A stretch of DNA of 64,000 bases. Source: Actinosynnema sp042752395 (GTDB taxonomy: Bacteria > Actinomycetota > Actinomycetes > Mycobacteriales > Pseudonocardiaceae). Positions 59,991 to 64,000 of this stretch are shown here, one piece after another. Every line of letters starts with the position of its first letter. Within the stretch, counting starts at the first letter, position 1. The stretch is taken from contig NZ_JBHYXZ010000006.1 of assembly GCF_042752395.1 (NCBI RefSeq), forward strand, positions 1 through 64,000, given 5' to 3'. Position numbers and translations under genes: made by a program. Below the pieces are notes generated by a model, which saw nothing but the letters and a program-made list of their open reading frames with translations, was not told the DNA's origin and made no database searches.

Positions 59991-61850
59991 GTGGACATCG
60001 TGTTGACTCCCGGCGTGACGACCGCTCAACGCCGCCGTGCCCGTGTCCGCGCCCCCGAACTGGTCGGCCGCGGCTGGCTCAACACCGGTGGGCAGGACAT
60101 CGCGCTCAAAGACCTGCGCGGCAAGGTGGTCCTGCTCGACTTCTGGTCCTTCTGCTGCATCAACTGCCTGCACGTGCTGGACGAGCTGCGGCCGCTCGAA
60201 GCCGAGTTCGCCGACGTCCTGGTCACGATCGGCGTGCACTCGCCCAAGTTCGTCCACGAGGCGGAGCCCGCGGCGCTGGAGGCGGCCGTCGAGCGGTACG
60301 CGGTGGAGCACCCCGTGCTGGACGACCCCGAGCTGACCACCTGGCGGAACTACGCCGTGAAGGCGTGGCCGACGCTCGTCCTGGTCGACCCGGAGGGCTA
60401 CGTCGTGCACGTCGCCGCGGGCGAGGGCCACCTCGACGCGTTGCGCCAGATCGTGTCCGAGGTCGTCGCCGAGCACGACGCCAAGGGCACCCTGCACCGC
60501 GGCGACGGCCCCTACGTCGCGCCGCCGCCCCGCGAGACCGAGCTGCGCTTCCCCGCGAAAGCCGTCCTGACCGGCGACAACACCCTGCTGGTCAGCGACT
60601 CCGCGCACCACGGCCTGGTCGAGCTGGAACTCGACGGCGAGACCGTGATCCGCCGCATCGGCACCGGCGAGCGCGGCCGCCGCGACGGCCTGGAGCCCAC
60701 CTTCTCCGAACCGGCCGGCATCGCGCTGCTGCCCGCCGACGTCGCCGCCCGCGTCGGCTACCACGCCGTCGTCGCCGACACCGTCAACCACCTGCTGCGC
60801 GGCGTGAACCTCGACACCGGCGAGGTCACCACGGTCGCCGGCACCGGCGAGCAGTGGCGCGACGGCGAGACCGACGGCCCGGCCGACGCGATCCCGCTCA
60901 CCAGCCCGTGGGACGTCGCCTGGTGGGAACCGGCGGGCGGCGTGGCCGTCGCCATGGCGGGCAACCACACGCTCGGCCTGTTCAAGCCGCTGGAACGCCG
61001 CGTCGAACGCCTCGCGGGCACCACCGTCGAGGGCCTGCACGACGGCCCGGCGACCGAGGCGTTCTTCGCCCAGACCTCCGGCCTGGCCGCCGACGGCGAC
61101 CGGCTCTGGCTGGTCGACTCCGAGACCTCCGCGCTGCGCTGGCTCGACGCCGACCGCACCGTGCACACCGCCGTCGGCAAGGGCCTGTTCGACTTCGGCC
61201 ACCGCGACGGCCCCGCCGACCAGGCGCTGTTCCAGCACCCGCTGGGCGTGACCGTCCTGCCCGGCGGCCAGGTCGCGATCTCCGACACCTACAACGGCGC
61301 GATCCGCCGCTACGACCCGGCGACCGGCGAGGTGTCCACCCTGGCCACGGACATCGCCGAGCCGTCGGACGCGGTCCTGGTCGACGGCGAGCTGGTGGTC
61401 GTGGCCTCCGCCGCGCACCGCCTGGAACGGCCGGTCGCGCCGGGCGCCCGACTGGTCAGCGGCGAGGCGCACCAGGTGCGCCGGCCGCCGTCGGTGCTCG
61501 CGCCGGGCGAGGTGGAGCTGGCCGTCGTGTTCACGCCGCCGACCGGCCAGAAGCTGGACGACCGGTTCGGCCCGTCCACCCGCCTGGAGATCACCAGCTC
61601 CCCGCCGGAGCTGCTGGAGTCGGGCGCGGGCGTCGGCACGGACCTCGTCCGCGCGCTGCGCATCGCCGAAGGTTTCACCGAGGGCGTGCTGCACGTCGTC
61701 GCGCAGGCCGCGAGCTGCACGGACGACCCGGCCGTCGAACACCCGGTGTGCAAGCTGGCCCGACAGGACTGGGGCGTGCCGATCAGGGTCGAGCGGGACG
61801 GTCCCCGGCGGCTACCCCTGATGATGGGTGGCCTCGACGAAAGCATCTAG
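59991..61850 (+). CDS. Thioredoxin-like domain protein with NHL repeats
   Basis: 619 aa. N-terminal thioredoxin fold (about 25-160) with FCCINC, where Cys56-x-x-Cys59 is the redox pair, then a six-bladed NHL-repeat propeller (about 175-470: PAGIALLPADVA, HPLGVTVLPGGQVAISDTYN) and a C-terminal beta domain. The layout is that of NHLRC2-like proteins; function in bacteria is unknown. No signal peptide is seen, so cytoplasmic. GTG start. Confidence 0.88.
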   Translation: MDIVLTPGVTTAQRRRARVRAPELVGRGWLNTGGQDIALKDLRGKVVLLDFWSFCCINCLHVLDELRPLEAEFADVLVTIGVHSPKFVHEAEPAALEAAVERYAVEHPVLDDPELTTWRNYAVKAWPTLVLVDPEGYVVHVAAGEGHLDALRQIVSEVVAEHDAKGTLHRGDGPYVAPPPRETELRFPAKAVLTGDNTLLVSDSAHHGLVELELDGETVIRRIGTGERGRRDGLEPTFSEPAGIALLPADVAARVGYHAVVADTVNHLLRGVNLDTGEVTTVAGTGEQWRDGETDGPADAIPLTSPWDVAWWEPAGGVAVAMAGNHTLGLFKPLERRVERLAGTTVEGLHDGPATEAFFAQTSGLAADGDRLWLVDSETSALRWLDADRTVHTAVGKGLFDFGHRDGPADQALFQHPLGVTVLPGGQVAISDTYNGAIRRYDPATGEVSTLATDIAEPSDAVLVDGELVVVASAAHRLERPVAPGARLVSGEAHQVRRPPSVLAPGEVELAVVFTPPTGQKLDDRFGPSTRLEITSSPPELLESGAGVGTDLVRALRIAEGFTEGVLHVVAQAASCTDDPAVEHPVCKLARQDWGVPIRVERDGPRRLPLMMGGLDESI

Positions 61851-61859
61851 ACTCTGCTG

Positions 61860-62180
61860 GTGCCCGATGTCAAGCTCGAGATCCAGATGCTGCACGACCG
61901 CGTGATGGTGCGGATCTCGCCGGAGGAAGGCGAACGCCGCAGCAGCGGTGGCATCCTGATCCCGGCGACCGCCCAGATGGCGAAGCGCCTGGCCTGGGGA
62001 GAGGTGCTGGGGGTCGGCACCCACGTGCGGCACGTCAAGGTCGGCGACCGGGTCCTGTTCAACCCGGAGGACCAGTTCGAGGTCGAGGTGCAGGGCCACA
62101 CCTACCTCGTCATGCGGGAACGGGACGTGCACGCCACCGCGACCGAGCGGACGGAGCACGGGACCGGTCTCTACCTGTGA
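61860..62180 (+). CDS. GroES-like co-chaperone family protein
   Basis: 106 aa Cpn10 domain: LHDRVMVRISPEEGERRSSGGILIP contains the mobile loop, with the IPATAQ hydrophobic contact, then GEVLGVGTHVRHVKVGDRVLF. A divergent GroES paralogue without a groEL neighbour; the true groES is expected elsewhere. GTG start 10 bp after the NHL gene stop, same strand, so probably the same operon. Confidence 0.82.
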   Translation: MPDVKLEIQMLHDRVMVRISPEEGERRSSGGILIPATAQMAKRLAWGEVLGVGTHVRHVKVGDRVLFNPEDQFEVEVQGHTYLVMRERDVHATATERTEHGTGLYL

Positions 62181-62273
62181 CGACGAGACTGGTGAACGAC
62201 CCGAACGTGATCGACGCGTGACGACCGTCGGGTAAGCAGTCCCAGGACCTTGCGAGAGGCAAGAGGGGGAGCG

Positions 62274-64000
62274 GTGCCGGAGAACCAACGACCGGAGTAC
62301 GACGCTGAGCGGACCAAGGCCATGGAGCCCGTCCGCCCGTCGGGCACCGCTTCGGAACGCACGACGCAGATCGCCGCGAACTCGGTGCAGGACGCCGCGT
62401 GGCCGCAGGAGGAGCCGGACGCGGAGCCGGACGCCTCGGCCACGGTGCGCAACGTGACGCCCCCATCGGGTGGTTCCGACAACGCGGCGTCCCCCTCGGG
62501 CGTCTCTAGCCACGTGACGCAGCAACACCCGACGCGCGACGCGCGGCAGAACCCGCCGGGCCGGGACGGGGACGCCACTCAGGCGATCACGCCGCCCGGC
62601 GAGCCGACGCGCGCCTTCCCGCCCCCGCTCGCGGCCGAGCGGACGCAGATGATCAACACCCCGCCCGGCGGCTTCGACCGGCCCCCGTCGCCCTCCGAGG
62701 CGACCACGGTCTTCTCCACCCCGGTGTCGGCGCCGGAACCGGAGCCGCGCGAGGCCACCATCTACGGCCCCGTGATGGTCGACGGCGACCCGGAGGCGGA
62801 CGAGGCCCAGGCGCGCCGCAAGCGGTTGCGCAAGGGCGGCCTGATCGCCGCCGCCGTGCTCGGCGTGCTGGTCGTCCTCTACGGCCTGGACCTGGTCGTC
62901 TCCGGCGGCAACGTGCCGCGCGGCGTGACCGTGGCGGGCGTGGACGTCGGCGGCCTGAGCCACCCCGAGGCCGAGCAGAAGCTGCGCGACGAGCTGGGCC
63001 CGCGCCTGGCCTCGCCGGTGAAGGCCCGCGCGGGCGACGTCGAGACCGAGGTCGACCCCGCGGCCGCCGGCCTGGAGCTGGACTGGGCCGCCACCCTGGA
63101 CCGGGCCGGCAGCCAGCCGCTGTCCCCGATCACCCGCGTGACCTCCTTCTTCACCAGCCGCGAGGTCGGCTTCGCCACCCGCAGCGACGCGGCCAAGCTC
63201 ACCGCCGCGCTGGAGGGCATGCGCGCCCGGACCGACCACGAGCCCGCCGAGGGCACGATCCGCTTCGAGGGCGCGACGCCGGTCGCGGTCGAGCCGAAGC
63301 AGGGCCAGAAGCTCGACCTGGCCGGCGCGTCGGAGAAGCTGCTCGCCGACTGGGCCGACGGCGGCACGGTCGAGCTGCCCGTGGCCACCACGCCGGTCAA
63401 GACGACCAAGGAGGGCGTGCAGAAGGCGCTGGAGGAGGTCGCCAAGCCGGCCACCGCCGCGCCGCTGATCATCCAGGGCGAGGGCAAGGACGCGACGCTC
63501 ACGCCTGAGCAGCTGGCCACCGTGCTCGTGTTCGAGCCCGCCGACGACGGCGGCCTGACCGCGAAGGTCGACAACGCCAAGGTCGTCGAGCACGCCGGCC
63601 CGCAGCTCAAGGAGACCGAGAAGGAGGGCAAGGACGCCCAGATCGTGTTCGAGGGCGGCCGGCCGGTGGTGAAGGAGTCGGTCGACGGCCTCGGCATCGA
63701 CTGGGACAAGTCCCTGGCCACGGCGCTCGACGTGCTCAAGCGCTCGGACCAGCGCTCGATCAAGGCCGAGTACAAGCACACGCCCGCGAAGGTGACCACC
63801 GAGCAGGCGAACAAGATGGGCATCAAGGAGGTCATCGGCGAGTTCCAGACCGGTGGCTTCGTGGCCGCGTCCGGCACCAACATCCGCGTCGTCGCCGAGA
63901 AGGTCAACGGCGCGATCGTGAAGCCGGGCGAGACGTTCAGCCTCAACGCCTACACCGGTCCGCGCGGCACCGCGCAGGGCTACGTCGAGGCGGGCATCAT
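62274..64000 (+). CDS. VanW family protein with peptidoglycan-binding-like domains, truncated by window end
   Basis: At least 575 aa, open at the window edge. A long disordered, Pro/Thr/Ala-rich cytoplasmic N-terminus (1-185) contains TQMINTPP-type and TQAITPP-type repeats like PknB substrate tails. One transmembrane helix follows (about 190-212), then YoaR-like (PG_binding_4) domains (about 220-510), and the VanW domain begins near 520 (IRVVAEKVNGAIVKPGETFS). Extracellular and cell-wall associated. GTG 62274 has AGAGGGGGAG. Confidence 0.85.
   Translation, partial: MPENQRPEYDAERTKAMEPVRPSGTASERTTQIAANSVQDAAWPQEEPDAEPDASATVRNVTPPSGGSDNAASPSGVSSHVTQQHPTRDARQNPPGRDGDATQAITPPGEPTRAFPPPLAAERTQMINTPPGGFDRPPSPSEATTVFSTPVSAPEPEPREATIYGPVMVDGDPEADEAQARRKRLRKGGLIAAAVLGVLVVLYGLDLVVSGGNVPRGVTVAGVDVGGLSHPEAEQKLRDELGPRLASPVKARAGDVETEVDPAAAGLELDWAATLDRAGSQPLSPITRVTSFFTSREVGFATRSDAAKLTAALEGMRARTDHEPAEGTIRFEGATPVAVEPKQGQKLDLAGASEKLLADWADGGTVELPVATTPVKTTKEGVQKALEEVAKPATAAPLIIQGEGKDATLTPEQLATVLVFEPADDGGLTAKVDNAKVVEHAGPQLKETEKEGKDAQIVFEGGRPVVKESVDGLGIDWDKSLATALDVLKRSDQRSIKAEYKHTPAKVTTEQANKMGIKEVIGEFQTGGFVAASGTNIRVVAEKVNGAIVKPGETFSLNAYTGPRGTAQGYVEAGI

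Noticed and set aside
59508..61742. 744-codon minus-strand frame opposite the thioredoxin-NHL gene
   Set aside because: Shadow frame without recognisable domains; the plus strand has thioredoxin and NHL motifs.

Overview
The window is about 72% GC with GTG/ATG starts, strong GGAGG-type ribosome sites and many ATGA/GTGA start-stop overlaps. Its gene families point to an actinobacterium, most likely a Pseudonocardiaceae genome of the Saccharothrix/Actinosynnema/Lentzea kind: an Scr1-type XRE regulator with a DUF397 partner, EspC/YbaB type VII secretion accessory genes, a mycosin protease, mycobacterial-type htdX-fabG4-fadA2 synteny and GTP-dependent PEP carboxykinase. That placement is inferred. 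I saw no rRNA, tRNA or CRISPR array. The sequence is a scaffold: runs of ten N at 18260-18269 and 47790-47799, and the homopolymer-rich stretches at 1-135, 18140-18370, 30262-30350 and 47670-47925, look like contig ends, so genes touching them have unreliable ends.

Layout. 1-12 kb: a divergent nitric oxide synthase oxygenase, trmB, a mycosin-like protease, two near-duplicate ABC ATPases around one permease, an F420/FMN-type oxidoreductase, a HAD phosphatase, a TetR-SDR pair and a NarL-type two-component system. 12-18 kb: a membrane protein divergent from a translationally coupled dynamin / GrpE-like / dynamin operon. An Abi-like HEPN gene follows, bracketed by a perfect 20-bp direct repeat that duplicates the 3' end of the second dynamin gene. 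18-28 kb: secreted lipase, Scr1/DUF397 module, pckG, septum-formation lipoprotein and a four-gene type VII secretion-linked operon. 28-40 kb: GntR regulator, monocarboxylate symporter with its DUF3311 partner, a beta-helix-like membrane protein, an amino-acid ABC importer, a large glycosidase and an M20 dipeptidase. 40-45 kb: a branched-chain/pyruvate dehydrogenase operon and an autoregulated MerR gene. 45-48 kb: a caspase-protein kinase fusion in a lower-GC patch beside a truncated VOC pseudogene. 48-56 kb: a fatty-acyl catabolic region (acyl-CoA dehydrogenase, SCP2, TetR, hydrolase, OhrR, htdX, fabG4, fadA2) with two related tandem palindromic operators. 56-64 kb: OmpA-like lipoprotein, SIMPL protein, AAA ATPase, PIN-like protein, thioredoxin-NHL protein, GroES-like protein and a VanW-family protein cut by the window end.

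The most promising undescribed material is the single-gene caspase-kinase fusion, the repeat-bracketed HEPN cassette (a possible mobile defence unit), the dynamin-GrpE-dynamin operon, and an 84-bp element of three 22-bp units that occurs twice, each time between convergent gene ends. The two defence-like genes lie about 28 kb apart and I see no sign that they act together. The fatty-acyl genes on both sides of the hydrolase/OhrR pair are probably one regulon, because both divergent promoters carry tandem TACT-N4-AGTA sites.
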